From: an uncultured Oscillospiraceae bacterium | GTDB taxonomy: Bacteria; Bacillota; Clostridia; Oscillospirales; Oscillospiraceae | Assembly: GCA_934573855.1 (NCBI GenBank) | Contig: CAKTMF010000003.1 | Location: 173,424-237,423 of the forward strand | Direction: 5' to 3' | Length of the DNA: 64,000 bases | Part shown: piece by piece, positions 25,020-33,789 of the stretch | How positions within the stretch are numbered: position 1 is the stretch's first letter | How the letters are laid out: each line of letters begins with the position of its first letter | Notes under the pieces: generated by a model | Told to the model about the DNA's origin: nothing | The model's input: the letters and a program-made list of their open reading frames with translations, nothing else | Database searches by the model: none | Position numbers and translations under genes: made by a program

Positions 25020-26060
25020 TCAGCCCTCGTGCCACAGCTCGTCTACGCGGACGACTCTTCCCTCCCTCGCGGAAAGAAGCACGGCGGCGCAAAGAGCCAT
25101 TGTATTCATATTATCCTTGAGCGTCGGGAGCGCGGAAAATTTTTCACCGCCGAGCGCATGCACCAGCTCGCGCAGGATACCCGCGCGGTCAAAGCCGGGG
25201 AAGCCGGTCTCTTCAACGGCCGGTATCTCTCCCGGATGGTCGATCGCGGGGTAAAGCTCCATCTCCGGACGACCGGACAGCCATCTGACCAGCCCCTTAG
25301 ACCCCTGCACCTGCCAGTCGCCCTGAAACTCCGTCTCCGCGCCGACCGAGCTCATATGATTCGAGAAACAGGCTCGCACACCGTTTTCAAACTCGATGGT
25401 GACAAAATAGGACTCAGGCCCATTTGTGATCGCCCACTTTGGGTTCCACGCGTTTGCGTAAACGGTCTTTGCGTTGCTGCCCGTCAGAAAGCGCATCATG
25501 TCATAGTGATGTACGGCGCACTCATAGGTCTGCATGCACACCTGCGAGCCTCTCCAGCCCTGTATGTTCCAGACATGCTCCTCGGGATCGGTCGACTTGC
25601 CCGTGCGGTAGTCGACCTGAATAAACTGAAGCTCGCCGAGCTTCCCGTCCTCGAAGCCCTCCTTCATCTGCCACAGCTCCTTGCGGAAGCGGTAGTTGTG
25701 ACTGACAAAGACCTTTTCTTTACGCCCTTCCATCCAACGGAAGAACTCCTTGGCCTCGTCAAGATCGTCACAGAGCGGTTTTTCTATCAAAACATTTTTG
25801 CCGGCAAGGACCGCCTTCTTCGCAAACTCTATGTGGGCGTAATGCGGCATGACGATAATGACCACATCCGCGTCGACCTTGAGCGCCTCGTCGATATCGG
25901 TAAAGCACCTGCTGTCGGGCAGATCCCACTTTTCCTTCGCCTTGCTGAGGGTCTTTTCCGTTTTTACGCACAGAGCGGCAAGCTCGGAATCCGGATCCTT
26001 GTTGATAAAATCTATCCAGCTCTCGCCCCAATAGCCGTAGCCTAACTGAATTATTTTCAT
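25020..26060 (-). CDS. Gfo/Idh/MocA family oxidoreductase (2 of 3)
   Basis: 346 residues. Rossmann start KIIQLGYGYWGESW, the EKPL motif (LIEKPLCDD, about 95), NYRFRKE, and the substrate-domain His in VHHYDMMRFLTG. It is divergent from the other two copies in the operon, arguing for distinct substrates or steps and against recent duplication. NAD(P)-dependent sugar oxidoreductase by family. It lies in tandem with copy 1 (3-bp gap). Confidence 0.88.
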   Translation of the reverse strand: MKIIQLGYGYWGESWIDFINKDPDSELAALCVKTEKTLSKAKEKWDLPDSRCFTDIDEALKVDADVVIIVMPHYAHIEFAKKAVLAGKNVLIEKPLCDDLDEAKEFFRWMEGRKEKVFVSHNYRFRKELWQMKEGFEDGKLGELQFIQVDYRTGKSTDPEEHVWNIQGWRGSQVCMQTYECAVHHYDMMRFLTGSNAKTVYANAWNPKWAITNGPESYFVTIEFENGVRACFSNHMSSVGAETEFQGDWQVQGSKGLVRWLSGRPEMELYPAIDHPGEIPAVEETGFPGFDRAGILRELVHALGGEKFSALPTLKDNMNTMALCAAVLLSAREGRVVRVDELWHEG

Positions 26061-26087
26061 TTTTTCTCCTAACGCTGCAACTGATTT

Positions 26088-26126
26088 ACAAGGCAGAGCA
26101 AGGTCATAGGCGCCGCTCTGCCTTGT
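26088..26126 (-). promoter_or_regulatory. Intercistronic hairpin in the sugar operon
   Basis: 12-bp perfect inverted repeat ACAAGGCAGAGC / GCTCTGCCTTGT with a 15-base loop between the TIM-barrel gene and the second Gfo gene. There is no T-run, so it is more likely an mRNA-stability or processing element than a terminator. Confidence 0.5.
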
Positions 26127-26129
26127 CGG

Positions 26130-27116
26130 TCAATATTTCTCTACCAGCTTCTGCATGAAATCAACGAACTGATATGTGCATTCACGGTCAAACTGGTGCA
26201 TTTCCTCAAGGCAGTTATAGTGCTTTTCGGGCAGGATGAACGCGGGTTCAGCCATGAGTATCATGTTCTGCTTTCTCTTTGCCTTCTCGCAGATGGCCTT
26301 CATTATAACGTCAAAGTCAATAATTCCCTCGCCGAGAAGGCAGCCCTTGAGGATCATGGGCATATCCTGCCACAAATGCTCGAACACAGGGTTATCAATG
26401 ACCTTAAAATCCTTGAAATGCGCCGCGACGGCCCACGGCGCGAGATACTCGACATCCGCCATCGGGTCGCAGCATATGACAGCGCCGTTGCCGATATCGA
26501 ACATTCCGCCGATGTTGGGATGATCCACCTCTTCAAGGATAGATGCGATCTCCCTGCCGGTAAAGTCGCAGTGGTTTTCATAGGCCATCATGATATCCGT
26601 ACCCTCAAGGCAGCGTCCAAGCTCCTTGAGATTTCCGACCACGAACTTCTTTACCTCGTCAAAGCTCACTGCTTTGTTATATCGGCTGTACTTGGTCTCA
26701 AGTCTGCCGTATCCGCCGCCGAGAGTGTTGATACCGAAAATGTCGCATATCTCGATAATCTTGTCAAGATAGCGGTGCGCGGCCTCGACGCTCATCGCCG
26801 AGGGGCCGTTCACGGGGTGGTCCGCGCCGGACAGGCTCATCATCGGGATACAGTAGCAGACATAGTGTACGTCCGCCTCCTTCGCGAGCGCTGCCATCTC
26901 TCTTACATAGCCCATGTCGGCAAATTCGAGATATCCGCCGTCGTACTTCTCGCCCTCAGGTATCTTTTCGACCGGCATCATGGACAGAGAGTGCGCGTTC
27001 ATGCGGCGGCATTCATTTATATACCACTCGAAGGACTCGCGGCCGGGCTTCAGGCTCTCCGGGCAGCGGTTGGCAAACTGCTGAAAGCCTACTTTAAAAT
27101 TAAAGCTGTTGTTCAT
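26130..27116 (-). CDS. Sugar phosphate isomerase/epimerase (xylose isomerase-like TIM barrel)
   Basis: 328 residues, cytoplasmic. The AP-endonuclease-2/xylose-isomerase-like barrel is indicated by the metal-binding acidic and His positions in IMMAYENHCDFTG (Glu, about residue 180), GGMFDIGNGAV (Asp), AVAAHFKDFKV (His) and ILMAEPAF (Glu). Such enzymes isomerise, epimerise or dehydrate keto-sugars and often sit beside Gfo/Idh/MocA oxidoreductases, as here. The exact substrate is unknown. Confidence 0.85.
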   Translation of the reverse strand: MNNSFNFKVGFQQFANRCPESLKPGRESFEWYINECRRMNAHSLSMMPVEKIPEGEKYDGGYLEFADMGYVREMAALAKEADVHYVCYCIPMMSLSGADHPVNGPSAMSVEAAHRYLDKIIEICDIFGINTLGGGYGRLETKYSRYNKAVSFDEVKKFVVGNLKELGRCLEGTDIMMAYENHCDFTGREIASILEEVDHPNIGGMFDIGNGAVICCDPMADVEYLAPWAVAAHFKDFKVIDNPVFEHLWQDMPMILKGCLLGEGIIDFDVIMKAICEKAKRKQNMILMAEPAFILPEKHYNCLEEMHQFDRECTYQFVDFMQKLVEKY

Positions 27117-27140
27117 ATCATAACTCCTCGGAAGCGTTTA

Positions 27141-28307
27141 TCAGACGCCCAGCTTATCAAGAGGAATAGGCTCAAAGGTGGACTTGATGTCCACGACATG
27201 ACCCTCCTCCGCGGACTTGTACGCCGCCTCGATTATCTCGATGACGTGGCGGGCATGCTCGGCGGTGCAGTAGGGTTCGACACCGTTGAGTACCCAGTCG
27301 GCGAGCTGGTTTATGTCCTCGTAGATGTGCGGCTCGCCAAGCGTAGTCTGGTGGTCGGTCAGATGCGGGAGACCCATGGTGCTTCTCACGCGCTCCATGT
27401 CGAATTTGTTCGGGTCAAACAGCGTGACGACGCCGTTTTTGCCGTATATCTTGCCGTCCTGTATCTTTCCCTCGGTCCCGAAGATCATGGACATGAATCC
27501 GTTGCTGTTGCCGAAGTCGTTTTTCAGCGAGGAATATGCCACGCCGAAAAAGCCCTCGCCGAAGTCGAGTATCATCTGGTTTGAGTCGTCGACCTCGGAC
27601 TCTATCTTCTTGCCGTCGAACTCGAAGTCATGATAGCGCTGGCCGCACATACAGGTGACGCGCTTTACGGGTCCGAAAATGCCCGTCATCACATGCAGCG
27701 CGTACACGGTGCAGTCCCAGACGGGGCCGCCGTCCGGCTTCTTGAAGTACCACGAGGGGTCTATCTTGGGCATGCCCTCGCCCATGTCCCTGTTTGCCTG
27801 CAGGCAATGCCAGAGCAGAACGCCCTCGGAGCCGCCGATGGTCCACGAGGGGATACCGATCTCGCCGGTGAGGACAGCCTTTCTAACGCGTCTGAGAGCG
27901 GGAGCGGTCATCTGTCCGGGGGACGAGACGATCTTTACGCCGTATTTCTCGGCCTCCTCGATAAGCTGCGTCGCCTCGGCCGTAGAGATGGTCATGGTCT
28001 TGTTGAAATGTACATGCTTGCCGGCGCGTATCGCCTTCATGCCCTGTTCAAAGTGGACCTTGATCGGCGAAGCCAGAGTTACAAGGTCAACGTCGGGGTC
28101 CTTGAGCAGCTCGTCATAGTCGGTATAATATTTCGCGACGCCGAACCTCTCCGCACAGTACTGCGCTCTGCCGGGGACGGGATCCATTACAGCCGCGGTA
28201 TAGACGAGATCGCCCTTGTCCTCCTCGCAGGTATGCTGAAGCACGGACTGTATACCGGTCGAGCCGCAGCCGACTACACCTATTCCCAACGCCTTTTTGT
28301 TTTCCAT
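27141..28307 (-). CDS. Gfo/Idh/MocA family oxidoreductase (3 of 3)
   Basis: 388 residues, the longest of the three. Rossmann motif GIGVVGCGSTGIQ, the cofactor-domain segment HFNKTMTIS where family members usually have EKP (so the catalytic Lys-Pro is altered to Lys-Thr), a substrate domain containing DGGPVWDCTVYALHVMTGIFG with the conserved Asp and His, and long insertions in the barrel. An NAD(P)-linked sugar oxidoreductase by fold; the lost EKP proline is a mild oddity. GAGGG precedes the start. It is the gene nearest the ABC permeases. Confidence 0.85.
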   Translation of the reverse strand: MENKKALGIGVVGCGSTGIQSVLQHTCEEDKGDLVYTAAVMDPVPGRAQYCAERFGVAKYYTDYDELLKDPDVDLVTLASPIKVHFEQGMKAIRAGKHVHFNKTMTISTAEATQLIEEAEKYGVKIVSSPGQMTAPALRRVRKAVLTGEIGIPSWTIGGSEGVLLWHCLQANRDMGEGMPKIDPSWYFKKPDGGPVWDCTVYALHVMTGIFGPVKRVTCMCGQRYHDFEFDGKKIESEVDDSNQMILDFGEGFFGVAYSSLKNDFGNSNGFMSMIFGTEGKIQDGKIYGKNGVVTLFDPNKFDMERVRSTMGLPHLTDHQTTLGEPHIYEDINQLADWVLNGVEPYCTAEHARHVIEIIEAAYKSAEEGHVVDIKSTFEPIPLDKLGV

Positions 28308-28341
28308 TGTTCACCCTCCTGTTTTTATTGTTTCGTTTGTC

Positions 28342-29187
28342 TCAGCCCTTTACCGCGCCGCTGACCGTCATTGCCTTTTCGACCTGCGCGCTGAAAAGGA
28401 TATAGATTATTATGGTAGGTATACTTGCGATGACCATGGTCGCGCCCATCGCGCCCCAGTCGGTGGTATGCTCGCCCTTAAAGAATATCATGCCGAGCGG
28501 CAGAGTCTTTATCGCGTCGCGGTTGAGAAGCACCAGAGCCAGATTGTACTCGTTCCACACATTCATGAACACGAATATCACGACCGTGGAAATAGCGGAT
28601 TTGACGTTCGGCACGATGACCTTTATAAAGCATGTCCAGAGCGACGCTCCGTCAATGCAGGCCGACTCCTCCAGCTCATACGGCAAACTTCTCATATAGC
28701 CGTATATTACCATCACGGCGAACGGAATGTTGAACGCGATGTACGGGACTATTACCGCCCAGAGGGTATTGCTGATGTGCAGGTCCCTTACGAGGACGGC
28801 AAGCGGTATCATGATACACTGGAGCGGCAGGAACATGCCGATCATGGTACTCATGCGCAGGGAGTCGCTCCCCTTGAATCTCAGCCGCGCGACTGCGTAG
28901 GCAAACATGGTGGAAATAACGACGACCACGGCGATGACCACCAGCGTCACCTTAAGGCTGTTCATGAAATATGTCGGGACATTGAACGTGGTCCACGCCT
29001 TGACGTAGTTCTCCCAGTGGAATATCTTCGGGAAGCCAAAGGGATTCGTGACAAATATCTCGCTGTTATTCTTGAACGAATAGAAGAGCATCCACACTAT
29101 GGGATAGAGACTGATAACAGCATAAAAATAAAGAAATACCCTGAACAGGACTGAACCGACAGTAAACTTTTTTCCCATATCCGCCAC
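28342..29187 (-). CDS. Carbohydrate ABC transporter permease, MalG type
   Basis: 281 residues, six predicted membrane helices. The EAA loop reads EESACIDGASLWTCFIKVIVP (about residues 180-200), the ATPase-contact site of CUT1-type permeases. It pairs with the MalF-type gene 1 bp upstream. No ATP-binding subunit is encoded in the operon, so a shared MsmX-type ATPase elsewhere is likely. Confidence 0.92.
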   Translation of the reverse strand: MADMGKKFTVGSVLFRVFLYFYAVISLYPIVWMLFYSFKNNSEIFVTNPFGFPKIFHWENYVKAWTTFNVPTYFMNSLKVTLVVIAVVVVISTMFAYAVARLRFKGSDSLRMSTMIGMFLPLQCIMIPLAVLVRDLHISNTLWAVIVPYIAFNIPFAVMVIYGYMRSLPYELEESACIDGASLWTCFIKVIVPNVKSAISTVVIFVFMNVWNEYNLALVLLNRDAIKTLPLGMIFFKGEHTTDWGAMGATMVIASIPTIIIYILFSAQVEKAMTVSGAVKG

Positions 29188-29188
29188 C

Positions 29189-30070
29189 TCAATAAATGAT
29201 CTGCTCGCGTGCGATGAACCTGTTGACGCAGAACGAGACGATCAGGCTCTGCACGACCAGCAGCACCGCCGCGGCGCAGCCGTAGCCGTACTTGCCCACG
29301 ACGAAGGCCGAGCGGTACATCAGGAACGTCAGCGTGTAGCTTGCCGTACCGGGACCGCCGCCGGTCATTATGTTCATGACCGCAAAGGAGTTAAGACCGC
29401 CGGTGATGGCAATGATGAGGCAGTACTTGTACGCCTCCTGCATGAGCGGGATGGTGATACGCATATGTGCCTTGGGCTTGGAGCAGCCGTCGAGCAGCGC
29501 GGCCTCAAAGTAGTCGCTGGGTACGGAGTTCGCGGCGGACAGCAGCAGGATGAACTGATATCCCGCGTACTGCCATGTGCCTACGAAGGCAATGGCTCTG
29601 ATCGCGGTGTCCTTTCCGCTGAGCCAGTTCTGTCTGTATGCAAGGCCGAGAGCCTCAAATATTTTATTTATAAGTCCGTAGTCCGCATCGTATATCGCCA
29701 CCCACAGCTGGCAGACGACAGTCACGGAGAGAACTGCCGGAATATAATACGCAATTCTGAAAAATTTCTTTTCGCCTTTGCTCACGCTCTTTACGGCGAA
29801 CGCAAGCAGCGTCGCGAGCGGTATCTGATAGCAGGTCTGTATCGCCGCGTAGATAATGCCGTTTTTAAGACCCGTGTAAAAAAGAGGGTCCTTGAACAAT
29901 CTGACGTAATTCTTGATCCCGTTGAACGTGGCTGGGTTCAGTCCGTCCCATGTGGTAAAGCTGTTCCTCACGAGAACGACGAGCGGATAGAACACCATCA
30001 CTATCATAAAAAGCATGACGGGGGCAATGAACAGGATTATCATCGCCTTGTTGCCGAGATATTTTTTCAT
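29189..30070 (-). CDS. Carbohydrate ABC transporter permease, MalF type
   Basis: 293 residues, six predicted helices, with the EAA motif in FEAALLDGCSKPKAHMRITIP (about residues 190-210). An inner-membrane permease that forms the channel with the MalG-type partner and receives substrate from the lipoprotein encoded upstream. Confidence 0.92.
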   Translation of the reverse strand: MKKYLGNKAMIILFIAPVMLFMIVMVFYPLVVLVRNSFTTWDGLNPATFNGIKNYVRLFKDPLFYTGLKNGIIYAAIQTCYQIPLATLLAFAVKSVSKGEKKFFRIAYYIPAVLSVTVVCQLWVAIYDADYGLINKIFEALGLAYRQNWLSGKDTAIRAIAFVGTWQYAGYQFILLLSAANSVPSDYFEAALLDGCSKPKAHMRITIPLMQEAYKYCLIIAITGGLNSFAVMNIMTGGGPGTASYTLTFLMYRSAFVVGKYGYGCAAAVLLVVQSLIVSFCVNRFIAREQIIY

Positions 30071-30091
30071 AGCAGCTCCTTTTTATCAAGG

Positions 30092-30119
30092 TTGGGGGAA
30101 GGCTGACACCTTCCCCCAA
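30092..30119 (-). promoter_or_regulatory. Intercistronic hairpin between binding protein and permease
   Basis: Perfect 11-bp repeat TTGGGGGAAGG / CCTTCCCCCAA with a 6-base loop. Such hairpins usually let the binding-protein mRNA accumulate above the permease mRNA through stability or partial termination. Confidence 0.65.
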
Positions 30120-30140
30120 ATATTTGCACTATACAGGAGC

Positions 30141-31469
30141 TTAGCCCTCACATGCAAATGCGACGTTTGCGATAAACTCTTCGGGAGTCATCGTTCCGGC
30201 CATGATAGCCTGAGCGCCCTCCGCGACGGCGGTGCTGATCTCGGGATTAACGCCGGAGAAGAGAGTGGTGGTGTGAGTGAGAGCGTTTCTCATTATACCG
30301 ATCTCCTCAAGCATGGCGCAGGGTTCGACCTCGCGGGTAAGGCCCTCAGTGACGTCAAGTGCAAAGCAGGCCTTGCCGCGGTAGATATAGTCGTGCTGGA
30401 CCATCAGTTCACACATACGGCAGGCAACGTCTACGGCAAGCTCGTAATTCTTGGAGCCGGCAAAGACGCTCAGACCGGTGCAGGCGCCCTTACCGCCGAC
30501 GACGGAGGTCTTGGACTCCTCAATGGTGTCCTCGGACGCGGCGGGATAGTATATGACCTGGGCCTTGTCGCCGAGAGCGGCATAGGTCACGTCGGCTTCC
30601 CATTCGCCGTTGAAGAACATCGCGGACTGGCCGTTGTACCAAAGCTCGGTGCACTGCTCGTATGCCATGTTGGTGACGCCGGCAGGGAACGCGCCAGCCT
30701 GCTGGAGGTTATAAAGCGCGGTAGCCGCCTGGAGGTAGGCGTCGTCGTGGATGCTTGCCTCGCCGCTGTAGAGGGCGTCAAGGCCGCGGTTATCGTATCT
30801 GGTGAGGATCGCGTTGAAGAACGCGTTGGTTATCCACGCCTCGGAGGCGAATACGGGAAGCGTGCACATTCCGTCCGCAGAGAAAACCTTCGCGCACTCG
30901 ACGAGTTCATCTATCGTCTGAGGGATCTCAAGACCATAGTTCTGGAATATCTCGGTATTGGCGAAGAAGTTTGCCATCTCGGTGCCGGTAAAGGGGAGGC
31001 AGTAGGCATTGCCGTCGGTGAAGAAGACCTTGACCTTCTCGCTCTCGATCACTTTATCAAGGAAGCCGTTTGCCTCAAGCAGGGGGGTCATGTCCTTGAT
31101 GGCGCCGTACTGGGCGAGGGACGCGATAAGATCGGTGCCGGAGAGGCTGAAAATATCGGGCATGTCGCCGGTCGCGGCCATCGCCTTAAGCGCTACGCCG
31201 TCGTCAGCGGGCATAGCCTCTATCTCAATGGTGACGTTGGGGTACTCTTCCTTCAGCTTCTCGACCGCGTAGTCGATACGCTTTATGTTGTCCTCGTCGG
31301 AGTAACGCGTATAGAGGCGGAGAGTGACAGGTCCATCCGCCGCAGCGACGTCTGCTGCGGGAGCATCCGTCTTGGCAGGCTCCTCGGTCTTCGGCTCCGC
31401 CGTCTGACCGCAGGCGCACAGCGCGAAAATCATTGTAAGCGAGATAAGCAGTGCTATAAGTTTCTTCAT
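30141..31469 (-). CDS. Sugar ABC transporter substrate-binding lipoprotein
   Basis: 442 residues. Signal peptide with lipobox FALCACGQ (Cys at about 20), then a Thr/Glu/Ala linker and a bacterial solute-binding fold (family 1) with VTLRLYTRYSDEDN and PFTGTEMANFFANTEIF. It captures an oligosaccharide outside the membrane for the two permeases that follow. AAAAGGAG precedes the ATG. First gene of the leftward operon, downstream of a promoter with an operator-like palindrome. Confidence 0.92.
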   Translation of the reverse strand: MKKLIALLISLTMIFALCACGQTAEPKTEEPAKTDAPAADVAAADGPVTLRLYTRYSDEDNIKRIDYAVEKLKEEYPNVTIEIEAMPADDGVALKAMAATGDMPDIFSLSGTDLIASLAQYGAIKDMTPLLEANGFLDKVIESEKVKVFFTDGNAYCLPFTGTEMANFFANTEIFQNYGLEIPQTIDELVECAKVFSADGMCTLPVFASEAWITNAFFNAILTRYDNRGLDALYSGEASIHDDAYLQAATALYNLQQAGAFPAGVTNMAYEQCTELWYNGQSAMFFNGEWEADVTYAALGDKAQVIYYPAASEDTIEESKTSVVGGKGACTGLSVFAGSKNYELAVDVACRMCELMVQHDYIYRGKACFALDVTEGLTREVEPCAMLEEIGIMRNALTHTTTLFSGVNPEISTAVAEGAQAIMAGTMTPEEFIANVAFACEG

Positions 31470-31513
31470 TTCTTTCTCCTTTTCAGTGTATTTTCCGAAT
31501 TATTGCAGATACA

Positions 31514-31532
31514 CAAATGTATCATACATTTG
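31514..31532. promoter_or_regulatory. Operator-like palindrome, probably for a sugar-locus repressor
   Basis: Perfect dyad CAAATGTA-TCA-TACATTTG, placed about 10 bp downstream of the -10 of the binding-protein promoter, where a bound repressor would block transcription. The GntR-family regulator at 33790 is the nearest candidate to bind it. Confidence 0.6.
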
Positions 31533-31542
31533 GCACAGGCAT

Positions 31543-31571
31543 AGTATAACGCGTCGTTTTGATTTTGTACA
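31543..31571 (-). promoter_or_regulatory. Promoter of the leftward sugar operon
   Basis: Leftward -35 TGTACA (31566-31571), 17-bp spacer, -10 TATACT (31543-31548). The weak -35 fits a regulated promoter. Confidence 0.5.
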
Positions 31572-31710
31572 GCGGTTTTAGACATTTTAATTCAATTTTT
31601 TGTTTATTCTGTGTTATGCACAAAAGTGGAACGACTTTTTAGTGCAACATGCATATATCCGGCATTTTTTCCTTAAAGTCAAATTTTTTTAATATTTTTC
31701 GTAGTCCCTA

Positions 31711-31739
31711 TTGACTTTCACGTTTAGTAACATTACAAT
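31711..31739 (+). promoter_or_regulatory. Sigma-A promoter for deoC-pfkB
   Basis: Rightward -35 TTGACT (31711-31716), 17-bp spacer, -10 TACAAT (31734-31739). The transcript has a leader of about 160 bases. The remaining AT-rich part of this 436-bp intergenic region shows no ORF. Confidence 0.65.
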
Positions 31740-31905
31740 ACAAATGCAGTCGTGCAAAAAGTACATGTTTCTTTGTCACGTTAAATGAACATCGTTTGTA
31801 CGCTGACCTTCGCAGAACATTGCAGATGTTCAGGCTATAAGCGGCGCCGGGCGCTGCCGCTGAGAACCACCCCTCTTATCTTAATTATGGAAAGGATCTA
31901 CTACC

Positions 31906-32616
31906 ATGAAGCCTGTGAAAAAAGCAGCCGAGATGACCCCCGCAGAGCTGGGACGCTACATTGACCAGTCCGTACTCAAGCCCGAGTTTACCGATGAGGA
32001 TATCCGCAAGTACATTCAGGAAGGCATAGATTACAACTGCGCTACCGTATGCATAAACCCCTCCTCCCTGCCGATCGCGCGCGAGCTGTGTGCGGGTACC
32101 AACACGGGTATATGCGTGGTGTGCGACTTCCCCTTCGGGAAATCCACCACGGAGTCAAAGGTGGCGCAGGCTGAGATCATCTGCCGGGATGGTGACATTG
32201 AGGACCTTGACATTGTCGCAAACTACGGTTGGATACGCTCCGGAAGATGGGACGACGTGCGTGAGGATATCAAGGCCGTTGCGGACGTGTGCCATAAATA
32301 CGGTTCAAACCTCAAGGTCATTTTCGAGGTCGACTCTCTCACCATAGAGGAAGTCAAGCGCGCGACCGAGGTCGCCATCGAGGCCGGCGCGGACTTCGTA
32401 AAGACCTCCACCGGTTTCTTTACCGGCGGCAAGAACGAGGGCGCGACCTACGAGGTCATCGAGGCCATGATGGAGGCGGCTGACGGTCGCTGCAAGATCA
32501 AGGGCGCCGGCGGTATAAGGGACCGTGAAAAGTTCCTCAGGCTCATCGACATGGGCATTGACCGCATGGGTATCGGCTATAAGTCCACCGCGAAGGTCCT
32601 TGGTCTCGACAAGTGA
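31906..32616 (+). CDS. deoC: DeoC-type deoxyribose-phosphate aldolase
   Basis: 236 residues, class I aldolase barrel. The Schiff-base lysine lies in DFVKTSTGF (about residue 165), a second catalytic lysine in CKIKGAGGIRD (family form KASGGIR) and the catalytic Asp in EDLDIVANYG. The family cleaves 2-deoxyribose 5-phosphate to acetaldehyde and glyceraldehyde 3-phosphate. No nucleoside phosphorylase or phosphopentomutase is nearby; instead the gene overlaps a sugar kinase (GTGA), so a related deoxy-sugar phosphate is a reasonable alternative substrate. Confidence 0.88.
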   Translation: MKPVKKAAEMTPAELGRYIDQSVLKPEFTDEDIRKYIQEGIDYNCATVCINPSSLPIARELCAGTNTGICVVCDFPFGKSTTESKVAQAEIICRDGDIEDLDIVANYGWIRSGRWDDVREDIKAVADVCHKYGSNLKVIFEVDSLTIEEVKRATEVAIEAGADFVKTSTGFFTGGKNEGATYEVIEAMMEAADGRCKIKGAGGIRDREKFLRLIDMGIDRMGIGYKSTAKVLGLDK

Positions 32617-33713
32617 TAAACACGGCCGACATTATTGAGCGGCTCAGCAAAAAGCCCTATGCGGCCTTCAATGCCTGCATAGGGCTGGATGGCTTTGTCG
32701 ACAGGATAATCAGAGTCGTCGACAAGCGCCGCTCCGCCGGAGCATGTTCTTATGTCAGAACACTTGCCGATTACGGCAAGCTTATCTCCGACGCTTCGGG
32801 CTTTAGTCTGAATGTGGAGCTTATATGCGAAAAGAGCCAGCTCGGCGGAAACGGCCCGATAATGGCGTACGCTCTCGCGAGGCTCGGGACGGACGTGAGC
32901 TGCATTGGCGCTTTCGGTCTCCCTCGCCCCGCCGCCGAGTTTGAAAAGCTTGAAAAGCTCGCGCGTCTGTATTCCCTCTCGGAGCCTGCCCGCACCGACG
33001 ACTATGAGTTCGACGACGGAAAGATCATCGCCTCGACTCTGAACTCCCTGAACGCGCTCGACTGGAACGCCATAACGGAAAAGCTCCCTCCGGAGCAACT
33101 ATGCGCCCTGTTTGACGAGGCCGACGTCATCGCGCTCAATAACTGGACGATGATCCCGGCCATGACCGGCATATGGAAAAGGATCCAGTCCGACATACTC
33201 CCCTCGCTCTCGGATAAGGGGCGTCTGTATTTTATTGACATGGCAGACCCCGGAAAGAGAACGGGCGCGGATATCGCGGAGGCTCTCCGGGCCATGGCAG
33301 GCTTTGAACGCTTTGGGCGGACGGTCCTCAGCTGCAATCACAGGGAGGCAATCCAGCTTGCAGGAGCGCTGGAGCTTTCCGCGAGTCCTGACAGCTGTGC
33401 CGCTCTCGCGGAGGGCATACGGGAAAGCCTCGGGATATGGTGCGTATCTCTCCACACTCTCACGGGTTCGTTTGCCGCGACAGCGTCCGGAGTCACCGAA
33501 GCCCCCGGCTTTTACACTCCGAAGCCCCATGTCTCCATCGGCGGCGGGGATCATTTCAACGCGGGGCTGGTCTTTGCGCTCATGGACGGATTCACGCTTG
33601 AGGAGGTATTGTATGTTGCCTCGGCCGTCTCCGGGGCCTATGTACGGACAGGAGTAACGCCCTCACTCACGGATCTCGTGCGGTTTATTTCTGAAAATAT
33701 AGAAAATAGCTGA
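32613..33713 (+). CDS. PfkB-family carbohydrate kinase
   Basis: 366 residues from a GTG that overlaps the deoC stop. PfkB features are CIGLDGFVD near the N-terminus, SQLGGNGPIMAYALARLG (substrate-binding GG..N.A motif), and the C-terminal anion-hole/catalytic motif GGGDHFNAGL (family GAGDxFxxG; the first Ala is Gly here). It phosphorylates a sugar hydroxyl with ATP. Coupling to DeoC suggests it makes the aldolase's substrate. Longer than typical ribokinases (about 310). Confidence 0.85.
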   Translation: MINTADIIERLSKKPYAAFNACIGLDGFVDRIIRVVDKRRSAGACSYVRTLADYGKLISDASGFSLNVELICEKSQLGGNGPIMAYALARLGTDVSCIGAFGLPRPAAEFEKLEKLARLYSLSEPARTDDYEFDDGKIIASTLNSLNALDWNAITEKLPPEQLCALFDEADVIALNNWTMIPAMTGIWKRIQSDILPSLSDKGRLYFIDMADPGKRTGADIAEALRAMAGFERFGRTVLSCNHREAIQLAGALELSASPDSCAALAEGIRESLGIWCVSLHTLTGSFAATASGVTEAPGFYTPKPHVSIGGGDHFNAGLVFALMDGFTLEEVLYVASAVSGAYVRTGVTPSLTDLVRFISENIENS

Positions 33714-33731
33714 TATTTGTCCGCCGAATTA

Positions 33732-33759
33732 TTGATTTTTTCGTAAAAAGTGTTATTAT
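33732..33759 (+). promoter_or_regulatory. Promoter for the GntR regulator
   Basis: Rightward -35 TTGATT (33732-33737), 16-bp spacer, -10 TATTAT (33754-33759). Confidence 0.5.
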
Positions 33760-33789
33760 TAAGAAAAACATTTGGAGGCCTTCGTCTGG

